In this document: piece by piece, positions 1 to 10,844 of the stretch
Numbering within the stretch: the stretch's first letter is position 1
How the letters are laid out: each line of letters starts with the position of its first letter
Origin: Adiantum capillus-veneris
Taxonomy: Eukaryota > Streptophyta > Polypodiopsida > Polypodiales > Pteridaceae
Assembly: GCA_014529385.2 (NCBI GenBank)
Contig: CM043962.1
Coordinates: forward strand, 92,514,180 to 92,578,179
Direction of reading: 5' to 3'
DNA length: 64,000 nt
Translations under genes and position numbers: made by a program
Notes under the pieces: generated by a model
Told to the model about the DNA's origin: nothing
Database searches by the model: none
The model's input: the letters and a program-made list of their open reading frames with translations, nothing else

Positions 1-737
1 AATGCATATGCCACCTTCCAAGATTGGATGAACAGGGTATTTTGTCCATACTTGGGCCGATTTATGAGGGTCTTTATGGATGCTATTGACTGCTGCAGTT
101 CAAGGTTCGAGCACCTATCAAAGCTCCAGCTATGCTTTCAAAGACTCGATGAAGAAGGGTCAGTTGAACCCCAAGAAGTGCAAGCTAGCACAGCCTCGAG
201 CGCAGTTGTTGGGTCATGTGGTGTCACAGAACGGTACAGAGGCTGATCCCGAGAAGGTGAAGGCGTTGGTGTTGATGGAACCGCCATCAGATGCTCAAGG
301 TTTGGCTTCGTTTGTTCATAAGCTGAAGTATCTGTCACGCTTCTTTTGGATGCTGTCGCAATATGTGCATCATCTTCAAAAGAGGGCTCAGCAGGTGCAT
401 GGTTATGAGTGGGATGGGGAAGCTCAGGAGGCTTTTGATAGAGTCAAGGAGATTTTGTGTCAGTTCCCAACAGTGTGTCCTCCCAATCGAGAGGACGATT
501 TCTATGTGTCTATGACAGTGGGCACGGTTGCTATTGCAACGGTTCTACTACAAAAAGTAGGGAAAAGCTACAAGCCGAAATACTTCGAGAGCAGGGTGAT
601 TAGCCCAGGAGAGGCTACCTACACCGAGGCAGAGCAGTGGGTGATGCCTCCGGTCTTCGCTTGCAGGAAGTTCAAGGTGCATTTGATTGTGCGCAAGTTT
701 TTTGTGTTGACAGCTAATAATCTATTGCCAGAGGTAG
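1..737 (+). pseudogene. Element M: Tat-type Ty3/gypsy pol fragment, RT C-terminus and RNase H (part 1)
   Basis: This is the 3' part of a reverse transcriptase and the start of its RNase H domain. The RT block NAYATFQDWMNRVF near the left edge matches the conserved NAPATFQ region of Ty3/gypsy RT. The catalytic motif that should follow reads FMDAIDCC, so the second Asp of the usual xDD is gone. A frameshift separates this block from the frame open at 80-737, which carries the LGHVVS connection motif and an RNase H region with the TEAEQ motif. The reading frame stops at 737 only because element A inserted there; it resumes at 6656. The upstream gag, protease and RT fingers lie left of the window. 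This is a dead copy. Confidence 0.85.
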
Positions 738-2281
738 TATAACCGGCCCGTACAACGTAGAGAGCGGAACTATTTCAATTACCTGTTAACTTTACACAGA
801 GCACTGAGAAGGGAAGAGAACACAGTTGCGTCCAGCGACTAGAATGTCACTGCGCACACGAGACCGACACCCTGTAGGCCCCAAAGATGGGCGCCCCGCC
901 CCTTTCGGTATTTCTTTATTCAAATTAAGGTAGACGATCCGACCACTTAGCACAAGCTTTCACAAAGCTGTCCAAACCTGGCGAGGGCTGAAAACGCAGG
1001 TTTTCGACCGGATTTCGACAGCATAACAACGCAAAACCCCTGTAGGTCAAAAACACCTATCTAGGACGGATTCCCTCGATATCTAGAAGCTTTCTGGTGA
1101 GCTGTCACAGAAATTCAGCAGGCTGTAATTCTCTGTTTTTCACTGCCGAGAGCCCAAAAGCCTGTACACGCATCCCAAGGCTCTCACGAGGCTCCCCCGA
1201 TGTTCCCTTGCAGTTTAGGTGCGAAACCCTAAACCTGCAGAAAAACACAGCAGGCTGTAATTCCCTGTTTCGGATCGTTTTTAGCGGAGCGAACACACCT
1301 ACGCGTGTCCCAAGGGCTCCCGCACGCAATGGGACGGTTCCCCTGTGAATTGGACGAGTTTTCACGCGAGAAAACTCTCCAAACTCGCAATCTTTCGTGA
1401 TGGAACTGTGCGTACCTGTGGGGGATTAGCAATTAGCTAATCCGGTTCCTGTTCAGAAGGCTCTTGCCTTGGCAAACGTGCATAAACCCCCAGAACTGTA
1501 CATAGGTCAAATGAGAAGCCCACTAGTGGGGCATAACATACTGTACGTAGGGGAGAAAGAGAGCAGTATGTAGCGTGCGGGGCATCGCTCCCGTCACCAT
1601 ACTGTGCATAGAGGGCAAGGTAAGCATTCCATAGCTTCTGTACTTGCTACAATCCACCTGAGGCTGAAATGGCGTCCCCTTTGTTGATATGCAGCTCGTT
1701 TTTGCCTCCCAAAGTGCCAAATCGCTCACAGGCTGACACGTCGCCCAGTTTCCAAGTTTCGGCTTTCCCTGCTAAAAATATCTCAATTGGTGCATTAGTT
1801 GACTTGGCAGCAGAGCAATAGAATGTTCCCCTCGTCATTCCAGAGCTAATGACGCGAACACATTTTCCGGTCAAAAATAGCAGTTCCCTAAATTTTAGGA
1901 GATGCTTCCATGGCATCCCTATCGGTCTCCTGACCATCATTGAAGACTACCATTTGACCAACATCTACAATGTGGGTTAATTTACTGGCCCCTTTCAACT
2001 TATAAAGTTGCAGTGACTTGACGAGTGGCCCAAATTCCAGTTTGGCGCACACGAGCTTCCATACTCATCAGAGTTCAGTGCTAACTGGCCAGGGCAGTCC
2101 CTGTCTGACCGACCTAGATCCCCGATGTGAGAAACCCATTTGGCTGCAGCCGTTTCACACTGGCCATGCAATGTCCACTTGCACCTTTTCAAGGGTTTTG
2201 GGACAAACAAGTAAAAATAAAATAAATATATCTAATACTTATTTACGGAAGGCAACAGGAAAAATACACCTTCTGGTGACA
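738..2281 (-). repeat. 3' LTR of chromovirus A
   Basis: This 1,544-bp LTR nearly matches 5106-6650. In element orientation it starts TGTCACC and ends GGTTATA, where relatives B and D end GGTTTCA, so the terminal CA is mutated to TA. The shared LTR module lies at 877-920 and in element sense reads AATAAAGAAATACC followed by a GC-rich part, which includes the poly(A) signal. Several small open frames inside the LTR recur identically in the other LTR and are not genes. Confidence 0.93.
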
Positions 2282-2297
2282 CACCCCACCCTTGAAA
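2282..2297 (-). other. Polypurine tract of chromovirus A
   Basis: In element sense this reads TTTCAAGGGTGGGGTG directly before the 3' LTR. It is the plus-strand primer site and is conserved in position in elements D and H. Confidence 0.75.
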
Positions 2298-2590
2298 TAC
2301 TGCAAGCGACCTCGCTTGCATGCCAATAATACATGCAAATATCTCCTAATATCACATATATTCTATGATGGGAATCCAAGATATACATGCTTCCGGAAAT
2401 GTAGCGTTGGACGATTAAACAATCCCACTAACCTGGCTACGACACATATATCAAGCATAGAAGTCTTCTAGTGTACTCTTGAGCACAAACTTCTCTAGCA
2501 AAATTCTGTATGGAAAGAGTAGATACAATTGCTTAACTACTCTCTTGAGCATCATGAACCATGCTCTTGCCTTGCTCCAAAAAGGCGGCA

Positions 2591-3466
2591 TCAAGTCACT
2601 CTGGGTTCCATTTGAAAGGCTTCAAGATACAATTGCAATAGCTGAGGTGAATCAAGCAATTCAGACTCTTCCATCCATTTGGCATCTAATGATGGATAGT
2701 TCTTGAACTTCACCAAATAGCGTCTTGCAACTTTTCCTCTAATCTTTCTTTCTTTATGTGCCAATATCTGTTCAGGAACAAGGATTTCATCCAATTCTTC
2801 CACTTCGGGTTGTTCCACATCAAGCATATTCTCTGGCACATCACCAACAAAGGGCCTTAGAAGGCTGACATGAAAAGCATTATGTATTTTCCAGCCTTCT
2901 GGTAGCTTTAACCTGTAAGCTACATCGCTGATCTTTTCTGAAATCTGAAAAGGACCATAATATCGCATACTGAGCTTAGGAAACAAGCATTCCTTGCCTT
3001 TCCTTTTCTTTAACCTGGCCTTTTCAAAGCGCAAAAGTACCCAATCACCAAGTGAAAATACAAGTTCACGACGGTAACGATCAACAGCTTTCTTTTGCTT
3101 AGCCTGAGTCTTCTTAAGAGCAATCTTTATCTTCCTGTATGTTTCATCCATATCTTGCACATACTTGTCTGCCTCAAATATCTTGTCCTTAGTCTGCAAA
3201 ATGGGCGGGACTTTCTTTCCTCCTCCTACTATCTCAAATGGTGCCTTACCTGTTGACGTATGCACAGTGTTATTGTAAGCATATTCAACCAATGGGAGAT
3301 GGTGTTCCCAAGTTGCCTTGTGCTCTGAGACATAACACTTGAGCAGGTCCAAGACAGTAGAATTTGCCTCTTCTGACTGTCCATCAGTTTGCGGATAAAA
3401 CGAAGAAGAGAACTTGAGCGTAGTGCTCATGTTCTCAAACAATGCCTTCCAGAAAAGACTCGTCAT
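2591..3466 (-). pseudogene. Chromovirus A integrase C-terminal half and chromodomain
   Basis: The frame begins abruptly at the deletion junction near 3466 with the integrase segment MTSLFWKALFENM. It continues through the PQTDGQSEE block containing the catalytic Glu, the YNNTVHTSTG region, a GPF-type module (MRYYGPFQISEKI) and the junction motif HNAFHVSLLRPF. A chromodomain follows (LVPEQILAHKER, YLVKFKNYP, WMEESELL). Chromodomains of this kind direct integration to heterochromatin in chromoviruses. The HHCC zinc-binding domain and the first two catalytic Asp residues are absent, so no active integrase can be made. Confidence 0.9.
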
Positions 3467-5050
3467 ACTTATCCTGTGCCTTCTTCTGTGGGCACTCATT
3501 TGCAAAGTGTCCTTCCTCTTCACAAATGTAGCATTTCCTGGCCTCCCTAAGAGCTTTCCTTTCTTGAAAAGTTTTGCCAGAAAAATGTCTTTTTTGTCCT
3601 TGTCCTCGTTCCGAAGAAGATTTAGACTGCTTCTTGGACGTATCCGCTTCTTGAGTGGAGGGCTTCTTTACAGGAGACTCAGAAGGCTTTGCTGCAACAT
3701 TGCCCTTGGCTGAAAACTGTTTGCCTTGGGACCCTTTCTTGTGGCTATTAAATCCATCGGAATCTCCCTTCGACAGATTGCTAGCCACTCGTGCATTCTC
3801 TACCAACTGAAACATATTCATGACAGTAGTCTTTGTGCAGTAGTCCCTGATTTTCTTGGGCAATCCGCAACAGTACTTCTCAATCTGTTCTGACAATGGC
3901 ACAAACCTGTAAGAGGTGACTGGCAACAGTGCGGCCCAAAACCGTTTATTGTACTCTTGGAGATCTGCACACTGTTTAGCATTCAACTCGTGCCATTCCG
4001 TCATCACATCCACTTCAAAAGTGTTTGTCAACCATGCAGGCACAAAAAGTTGTTTGAATTGGACCCACGTTGTTGGGGCTTGACCCTGGTTCAACAATGC
4101 GGTCCACCATTGGAGCGCATTCCCTTTCAAAAAGTGGCAGCCTTGCGTATCTTTGAAGATTCCGTGAAGTTTCCTCCAGCATAAGCTGCATCGAACTGCT
4201 GTATGAAGGTCAAAGCCTTTAATTGGTCCTCAGTTCCTCTGAAAGTTTCAAACTTCACTCCCTGCCCACCTTCCTTGTAATCCTTAGGCTGACTCAAAGG
4301 AGCCACGTTATCATAAACAGATGCCTGTAGCAGTGGTGCTCCATGAGTGTTCATTCCAGCACTCACATCAACTGTTTTCCCTGACATATCTGTATTTTGT
4401 ATGTATGGCTGCGAAAAACCAGCCATACCAAATTGTGTTCCAGGCACTCGAAACTGGCCATAGGCACCCTGAAAACTAGGTTGGACACCCATGTTCGCGT
4501 ACATAGGGTTACCCATGCCTGTTTGCATTGTCCCGAACACATTCCCTAGCATATAACCTGTGGAAGGTCCAGCCATAGCTTGAAACACTGAACCACCTCC
4601 AAAATAACCAGGATAAGTATTAGGTAATGGAAGGGTCTGACGCATAGCCTGTTCATTGCTCCCTTGACCATTCACAAACGGTTCCTGTCCAACTAAAGCA
4701 AGTTGCTTTGGATCATTGGACACCGCTAGTTGCTCAACCACATGGGCTTTCCCTCGAGCATCATGAGTCCTCTGCGCATTGGAAATCTCCTTTTCCTGCA
4801 ACGGCTCAGTCATGCCCTGTGTAGGAGGTTGAAAACCCTGTGTCGAAGCCTGTAAGAATTCCTGCATCCTTGGGTTGTTAGCAAACTGCTGAAACATGTC
4901 CATGCAACAACGCAGTTGAGTTCTAAATAACCTGTCCTCTTCTTGAAGAGTTGAAGGAATTTTCTCTGTGCCATGTGAGGAAGATCCCTCTTCAGGTACT
5001 TGGTCTCTCTTCTCTGCCATATCGACAAGCTCTGTCTTGCTTTCACCCAC
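3435..5050 (-). pseudogene. Chromovirus A gag (frameshifted, fused to the deletion junction)
   Basis: Gag capsid/nucleocapsid of the chromovirus. It is read from ATG at 5050 to 4127 (Gln/Met/Gly-rich N-terminus, then capsid motif ALTFIQQFDAAYAGG). A one-base loss at about 4130 shifts the frame; homology resumes in the frame from 4130 (NALQWWTALL, EQIEKYCCGLP) and reaches the CCHC knuckle CYICEEEGHFANEC near 3510-3550. Just after the knuckle the sequence jumps into integrase in another frame, and gag runs to a stop at 3435. Copies B, D and H show the same capsid block without this frameshift. Confidence 0.88.
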
Positions 5051-5089
5051 AACAATCCACGCTGCACTTTTTGAAGAAAAAGTGACTAT

Positions 5090-5105
5090 CCCGTCGATGG
5101 AACCA
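5090..5105 (-). other. Primer-binding site of chromovirus A
   Basis: In element sense the 5' LTR is followed at once by TGGTTCCATCGACGGG. TGG pairs with the CCA end of a tRNA. The first nine bases are the same in A, B, D and H, while later bases differ (TTGCAAGG in D). It is not the initiator-Met site seen in families F and K. I could not name the tRNA. Confidence 0.6.
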
Positions 5106-6650
5106 TATAACCGGCCCGTACAACGTAGAGGGTGGTACTATTTCAATTACCTGTTAACTTTACACAGAGCACTGAGAAGGGAAGAGAACACAGTTGCGTC
5201 CAGCGACTAGAATGTCACTGCGCACACGAGACCGACACCCTGTAGGCCCCAAAGATGGGCGCCCCGCCCCTTTCGGTATTTCTTTATTCAAATTAAGGTA
5301 GACGATCCGACCACTTAGCACAAGCTTTCACAAAGCTGTCCAAACCTGGCGAGGGCTGAAAACGCAGGTTTGCGACCGGATTTCGATAGCATAACAACGC
5401 AAAAACCCCTGTAGGCCAAAAACACCTGTCTAGGACGGATTCCCTCGATATCTGGAAGCTTTATGGTGAGCTGTCACAGAAATTCAGCGGGCTGTAATTC
5501 TCTATTTTTCACTGCCGGGAGCCCAAAAGCCTGTACACGCATCCCAAGGCTCTCACGAGGCTCCCCCGATGTTCCCTTGCAGTTTAGGTGCGAAACCCTA
5601 AACCTGCAGAAAAACACAGCAGGCTGTAATTCCCTGTTTCGGATCGTTTTTAGCGGAGCGAACACGCCTACGCGTGTCCCAAGGGCTCCCGCACGCAATG
5701 GGACAGTTCCCCTGTGAATTGGACGAGTTTTCACGCGAGAAAACTCTCCAAACTCGCAATCTTTCGTGATGGAACTGTGCGTGCCTGTGGGGGATTAGCA
5801 ATTAGCTAATCCGGTTCCTGTTCAGAAGGCTCTTGCCTTGGCAAACGTGCATAAACCCCCAGAACTGTACATAGGTCAAATGAGAAGCCCACTAGTGGGG
5901 CATAACATACTGTACGTAGGGGAGAAAGAGAGCAGTATGTAGCGTGCGGGGCATCACTCCCGTCACCATACTGTGCATAGAGGGCAAGGTAAGCATTCCA
6001 TAGCTTCTGTACTTGCTACAATCCACCTGAGGCTGAAATGGCGTCCCCTTTGTTGATATGCAGCTCGTTTTTGCCTCCCAAAGTGCCAAATCGCTCACAG
6101 GCTGACACGTCGCCCAGTTTCCGAGTTTCGGCTTTCCCTGCTAAAAATATCTCAATTGGTGCGTTAGTTGACTTGGCAGCAGAGCAATAGAATGTTCCCC
6201 TTGTCATTCCAGAGCTAATGACGCGAACACATTTTCCGGTCAAAAATAGCAGTTCCCTAAATTTTAGGAGATGCTTCCATGGCGTCCCTATCGGTCTCCT
6301 GACCATCATTGAAGACTACCATTTGACAAACATCTACAATGTGGGTTAATTTACTGACCCCTTTCAACTTATAAAGTTGCAGTGACTTGACGAGTGGCCC
6401 AAATTACAGTTTGGCGAACACGAGCTTCCATACTCATCAGAATTCAGTGCTAACTGGCCCGCGCAGCCCCTGTCTGACCGTCCTAGATCCCCGATGTGAG
6501 AAACCCATTTGGCTGCAGCCGTTTCACACTGGCCATGCAATGTCCACTTGCACCTTTTCAAGGGTATTGGGACAAACAAGTAAAAATAAAATAAATATAT
6601 CTAATACTTATTTACGGAAGGCAACAGGAAAAATATACCTCCTGATGACA
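5106..6650 (-). repeat. 5' LTR of chromovirus A
   Basis: 1,545 bp, nearly identical to 738-2281. It is followed on the right by the target duplication GGTAG and then by the continuation of element M. The shared module lies at 5245-5288. Confidence 0.93.
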
Positions 6651-6655
6651 GGTAG

Positions 6656-8010
6656 TGCTACATTTGAAGCCAAGGAGAGGATTATGAAGTGGGTATTGGA
6701 GCTGCAAGAGTTCGAGTTCGAGTTTAAGGTAGATCACACGAGCTGGTCTCACCTCGTAGACATTCTTGTCAGCAAGGCCATCGATTTGCCAGCCTATCCA
6801 AGAGTGGTGGGAGATGAAGCTAAGGAGGAACCCGACTTGGAAGATGCTTTTACAATGTGGTTCAACGGGGCATATCGAAGGGTAGTACAAAAAAGCATGA
6901 GGAGGTGTGGTGATACACGACCCACACGGCAAAGCTATATTTTCGAAGGCGTATGATCTAGAGGATGTCCACACCAATAATGAGACGAAGTGCATAGAGT
7001 TTGGCATTTCAAGGTTGGTGGCAAAAGGAGATGCGTTGCTAGTCATCAAGCAACTGTTGGGCCAATGGCAGGTGAAGCGCGATTCTTTGAAGCATGGTTT
7101 TTTTCCATCAAGAAGATGTTGAAGTCTTTTGAAGAGGTCCAATTCAAGCATGTGAGAAGAGAGCAAAACCAAGAAGCGGATCAGCTAGCAAGTAGCAAAG
7201 TGCAGGTAGTACGTGGTGGTAGCCATTGACTACCTTACAAGGTGGGTCGAGGCCAAAGCAGTGAAGGAAGTAAATGCTAATGTGGTGGCTCAGTTTGTAT
7301 TTTATAACATTTGTTGCCGTTTTGGTGTTCCATGGGTGTTAGTTTCTGATAGGGGTCAGGGGTTTAGAAGCAAGCTCATGAGTGCATTAGTGAAAAAGTT
7401 GAAGATTCAGCATCGGTTTTCCTCGCCCTATCACCCCCAATGCAATGGTCTAGTCGAGAGTGCTAATGGGCAAATCGTCAAGATGTTTACGAAGTACGTG
7501 TATAAGCAGGAAGCTGAGTGGGAAGCAAATTTAGAGAAGTGTCTGTGGACGTATAGGACGTCCTATAAAGTGGCTACAAACTTCACTCCATTTGAGCTAG
7601 TCTATGGTAAGGAGGCTGTGTTGCCGGTGCATGCACAACTAGGTGCTTTAAAGGGTATGTGGCGTGTCAATGCCACTCAACAAGGAGTTCTACAAGATCG
7701 GATAGCCAGTTTAGAGGCTTTGCAGATGGACAGAGAGGCAGCGGCAGACTACTATGTGAAGCAGAGGGAGAAGCGGGTTGCCAAGTTCAATGAGAACCTG
7801 TCGGACAAGAAGATAGAAGAAGGAGACATGGTCATGAAGTACGAAAGCTACCTGGATTTCACATTCCACAAGAAGTTCAAGAAGAAGTAGACGGGTCCGT
7901 ATAAGGTGCGGAACTCTTTCCGAATGGGACGTATCAGCTGGTAAGAGCAAATGGCAAGCTTCTTAGGAACAGGGTGAATGGTGTGCGACTCAAACTGTAT
8001 TTTGAGAGGG
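6656..8010 (+). pseudogene. Element M: end of RNase H, second (archaeal-type) RNase H and integrase core (part 2)
   Basis: This continues the pol frame interrupted at 737. 6656-6790 ends the first RNase H (LELQEFEFEFKV). About 6905-7200 is a second RNase H-like domain (VIHDPHGKAIFSKAY, VRREQNQEADQLA), a hallmark of the Tat lineage. From 7207 the integrase core follows (VAIDYLTRWVEAK, VSDRGQGF, the Glu in NGLVESANGQ, TPFELVYGKEAV). The integrase HHCC domain is missing because the second RNase H runs directly into the core. An in-frame TAG at 7888 interrupts KKK/TGPYKV, and homology goes on to about 8010. The frame is broken several times (for example near 6890-6905). Confidence 0.85.
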
Positions 8011-8042
8011 ATTTAGTACCTGAGCTGCAACAAATTGTAATC

Positions 8043-8050
8043 AAGGGGGG
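8043..8050 (+). other. Candidate polypurine tract of element M
   Basis: The run AAGGGGGG lies about 30 bp after the end of pol homology and directly before TGGGCAAC, a possible LTR start. A similar run recurs at 9453-9466, so the exact LTR start is uncertain. Confidence 0.45.
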
Positions 8051-9170
8051 TGGGCAACCCACCTAGAGCATGCAGTGTGCGAGAGAAAAGGAGATGGAGC
8101 TTTTGTACATAGCCTGTACATATAGTTATGGTTTTGTGAGTTCTTTTAATCGTCAGTTGGTGTGCCTGTTTCAAAGTTCTGTACATATGCTTTTGGTCGA
8201 ACATAAATGTTCGACAAAGGGGCTGGGCAATGATGATGCAGCCAAAGTTGGTCGAGGGCAGGAGATGATCTATGCCATGCAGAGGCAGCAGTCGAGTGCA
8301 CTGTAGAAGTCTAGGGCAGGTGCCAAGGCCCTAGGCAGTCAAAGGATAGTGGTCAAGTATGTTTGCAACGGTTTTTTAGGCCAAAAGTGCTGCAGGATGG
8401 TCCAGATGGGATGGAAGGTGGAAGTGTCCGAAATGCCTAGTCAGTGCTTTGGAAGGTAGTGCTCAGTGTGCTCTAGAAGCCGGTCCAAACAGTTTGTCGA
8501 ACAGAGTCCCGGTGTGCAAGATACTGAACTTTACAGTTGGAATGTATAGCAGATCCCCGACGGACAGGGCAACTGGGGACAGGTGGCCCAGGCTGATGTC
8601 GGTATATACAAATGTAGTGCTCGAGTTGTGAAGCATGCATGTCTTTTCGGAATACGAATCGAAGCTCTGCATAGCAAGTTATGGCCAATAGAAGTTTTGC
8701 GGGCGGCCAGGTCTGAGTCCATTTGTCGGCATCGGAGGATGCACCATCTGGTGTTTTATGGAGCACGCCAGGTGTCTCGTGGATGGTGTGCACTATGTGG
8801 AGTTAGTCGAGATCGACCGCATGTGATTCTAAGCCTCGAGCGCCAAGCTATAGCCTTGGGAAGCCTGAAGCTGTTGGGGGTGGAGCAAGGTAGATGATTT
8901 TTTAGAGTTTTGGTCGCCTCGGAAAGGGGGCCCCAAAAGATTAAAATGCGGTAAGCACGGGGAAGTCTAAAGTTAAGAGTCGGCTTCATCGGACGAGCTT
9001 TGCAAAAGGAGCACCGGGAGGAGTTGCAGGAGGTTAAAGGTGTCAGGAGAATAAGGTTTGTCCAAAGAAAAGGAGAAAAAAAAAAAGGGGGTTCAATGGG
9101 CAGTCGATGGGCAGCTGCCACGTGGCCAGCATAAGCCCCATATGCAAGGGCAAAGTGGGAATTAGCATGC

Positions 9171-9180
9171 TATATATAAT
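9171..9180 (+). promoter_or_regulatory. TATA box of the putative element M LTR promoter
   Basis: TATATATAAT lies in otherwise GC-richer sequence and is followed by a purine-rich stretch typical of an LTR R region. It fits transcription on the plus strand, the orientation of M. No initiation site can be read from sequence alone. Confidence 0.45.
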
Positions 9181-9464
9181 GGGGCGTGACCCCTATTGGG
9201 AGTACACAAGAGGGAGAGAGGAGACTCCCAACGAGGTCGAGGCCATGGCGCTCACTGGCGGGCATTGTGTTGACGACCCTGGCGGGCGCTGCGCGTGGTT
9301 TTTGGCCAGGCAGGGCGGCGCGGTGGCGTGCCCGCGTGAAACGTGAAGCGTGAGGAGAGACGGTCAGCGACAGAGACCATTGCCCGCTGATGACGTGGCC
9401 GCACCCGACGGGGGGCCGCTCCCGCGGCCCTTAGAGGCCCCATCGTTTGAAGTCAAGGGGGGAG

Positions 9465-9488
9465 GGCATTAGCGACATCGCTAATGCC
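9465..9488. repeat. Perfect 24-bp palindrome
   Basis: Two 11-bp arms GGCATTAGCGA / TCGCTAATGCC flank a 2-base centre. The outer bases (GGGGAG / TCCCC) extend the stem with a single bulge. Confidence 0.8.
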
Positions 9489-9797
9489 TCCCCGGCTTGA
9501 GATAGAGAGCAGTCCCATATAAGATAGAGAGAGGGTGTAGCCAGATTGCGGGCCCAAGCCAAAAGTTGAGTGCAAGGGGGTAAGTTCCAAGAGGAGTGAG
9601 CCCAAAGGGCTACCAAGAGAGCAGGATGATGGTCGGCCAAGCAAAGGCAAGGCGGGAGGCCGGGACCAAGATGAGGAGAGAGAAGGCAGGGATGAGCCGG
9701 ACAGAGGTGGTCAAAGAGTCAAAAGAGGAGCAGTGCAAGCCAAATCCCCCCGAGGGGTAAAAAATGAAAGATAAAAATAAAAATGAAAAAAGCCTAG

Positions 9798-9823
9798 GGG
9801 CAATAGCGACATCGCTAATGCCC
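9798..9823. repeat. Second copy of the palindrome, one mismatch
   Basis: Arms GGGCAATAGCGA / TCGCTAATGCCC repeat the structure at 9465-9488, about 330 bp downstream, with one mismatch in the stem. Similar flanking G and C runs are kept. Confidence 0.75.
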
Positions 9824-10509
9824 GCCCCCCAAGAGCAAAAGAGAGAAGAAAAGAGCAGATAGAGAAAAGCGGTGCCCCTTTCCCAAAACTGCCCATTCAA
9901 GGTGCCAGGTGAACCAATTAAAGTGTAAATTCCCAAATTAAAGGCCCCCGCTATAGGGGCTTTTTTCTTGGCTTTTTGGTGCCGTTTGAAGCCTGCAAAG
10001 TGGAGTTCTCTAGCAAACTAGCGCCTTGGTAACTTTTGCTTGAAAATGGCCATGGTGATGGCAGTAGAAGTCAGTGTACATGTTCTTTGAAGTGCAATCA
10101 AAGCCACAGTTGCCTCCCCTTGCTGTTGTTTCCCCTTCCCCCCTTCTCTTCTCCTGCTTTCATGTTTCCCCTCAGTGCCGGCTGTGTGGAAGTATGTGCC
10201 CCCCCGGACCGACGGTGTTTTGAGTGAGAGTGAGATTCAGTGGCTGTGTGTGTGGGTAAGAGTGGAGATGGGCAGTGGTAGCAGGTGTACCTTGTGTGGT
10301 GGTTTGTGGAGTGTGTGAGCAGTGGAAATTGAGCAGACGGTGGTCTGCTAGTGTAAAGTGTTTCTTTGGAGGTGTTTTCTGAGAGGATAGGGGTGCTGTG
10401 GATACCCTGAGCTATAGAGAGGCCCTTGTGTTTGTGCCGGGCGTGTTCCCCCATTCCCCCTCTCCAACGTCTTGAATGTTATCCTAAATCTGATAGTAAC
10501 AGTATATGA

Positions 10510-10750
10510 TCAGTAATGGTATTGGAAACCTATTCTTGATGGTGATTTTGTTGAGAGCTCTATATGCATATCCTTCAAAGTCCATCCTTTTGAACAAAAG
10601 GGAGAGATAAAACCCTTGTTTAAGTGCTCATTCACTTGACTTATTATCTCCAAAGCCGGGCACTTCCTCGGAACGGAAACGGGAACGGAATGCCATTCCC
10701 TTCCCAGGCATAACCGAAACGGCATCCAAGACAGGACCAGACTGGCCAAG
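10510..10750 (-). pseudogene. Diverged Ty3/gypsy RT fragment
   Basis: The minus-strand frame contains LEIISQVNEHLNKGFI and SPFCS, which align with the RT fingers region of element B ([20 protein letters not shown]). A degenerate match follows to the region where B has KNRFPIP. Only about 80 codons remain. It lies between the LTR of M and truncated element B and belongs to a different, older copy than B. Confidence 0.65.
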
Positions 10751-10844
10751 TTTGAAACGGGTTGTCCTTCCCATGCTCTCCTACATAAAGAAGGGCTTTA
10801 AACCCTCTCTCTCACAATCTCAATCTCAGCCTCACCCTCTCTGA

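Larger units (their letters stand above)
738..6650 (-). mobile_element. Chromovirus A, internally deleted Ty3/gypsy element nested in element M
   Basis: This is a complete insertion bounded by two LTRs (738-2281 and 5106-6650) and a perfect 5-bp target duplication GGTAG (733-737 and 6651-6655). It lies on the minus strand, inside the RNase H gene of element M. Between the LTRs there is only gag joined to the distal half of integrase plus a chromodomain; protease, RT, RNase H and the N-terminal integrase are missing. The LTRs differ by few substitutions in 1.54 kb, so the insertion is recent relative to the decay of M. It could only have moved with proteins supplied in trans, unless the deletion happened after insertion. 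Confidence 0.93.
8051..10460 (+). repeat. Probable 3' LTR/untranslated region of Tat element M
   Basis: There is no convincing coding sequence over 2.4 kb. The stretch starts after a candidate PPT, contains a TATA box at 9171-9180 and two related palindromes (9465-9488 and 9798-9823), and ends where an unrelated RT fragment begins. Long LTRs are usual in Tat elements. The matching 5' LTR would lie left of the window, so neither the ends nor the identity can be confirmed here. Short open frames inside it have no recognisable domains. Confidence 0.45.

Noticed and set aside
1097-1365. Overlapping ORFs on both strands, repeated almost identically at 5463-5734
   Set aside because: They lie inside the two LTRs of element A; the repetition reflects LTR identity and not gene conservation, and no domain is visible.
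3435-5050. Gag-integrase fusion protein in element A
   Set aside because: The deletion joins gag to integrase in a different frame, and gag itself is frameshifted at about 4130.
9107-9346. 79-codon ORF downstream of the putative LTR TATA box
   Set aside because: No domain, biased composition, no conservation visible and location in a probable LTR.
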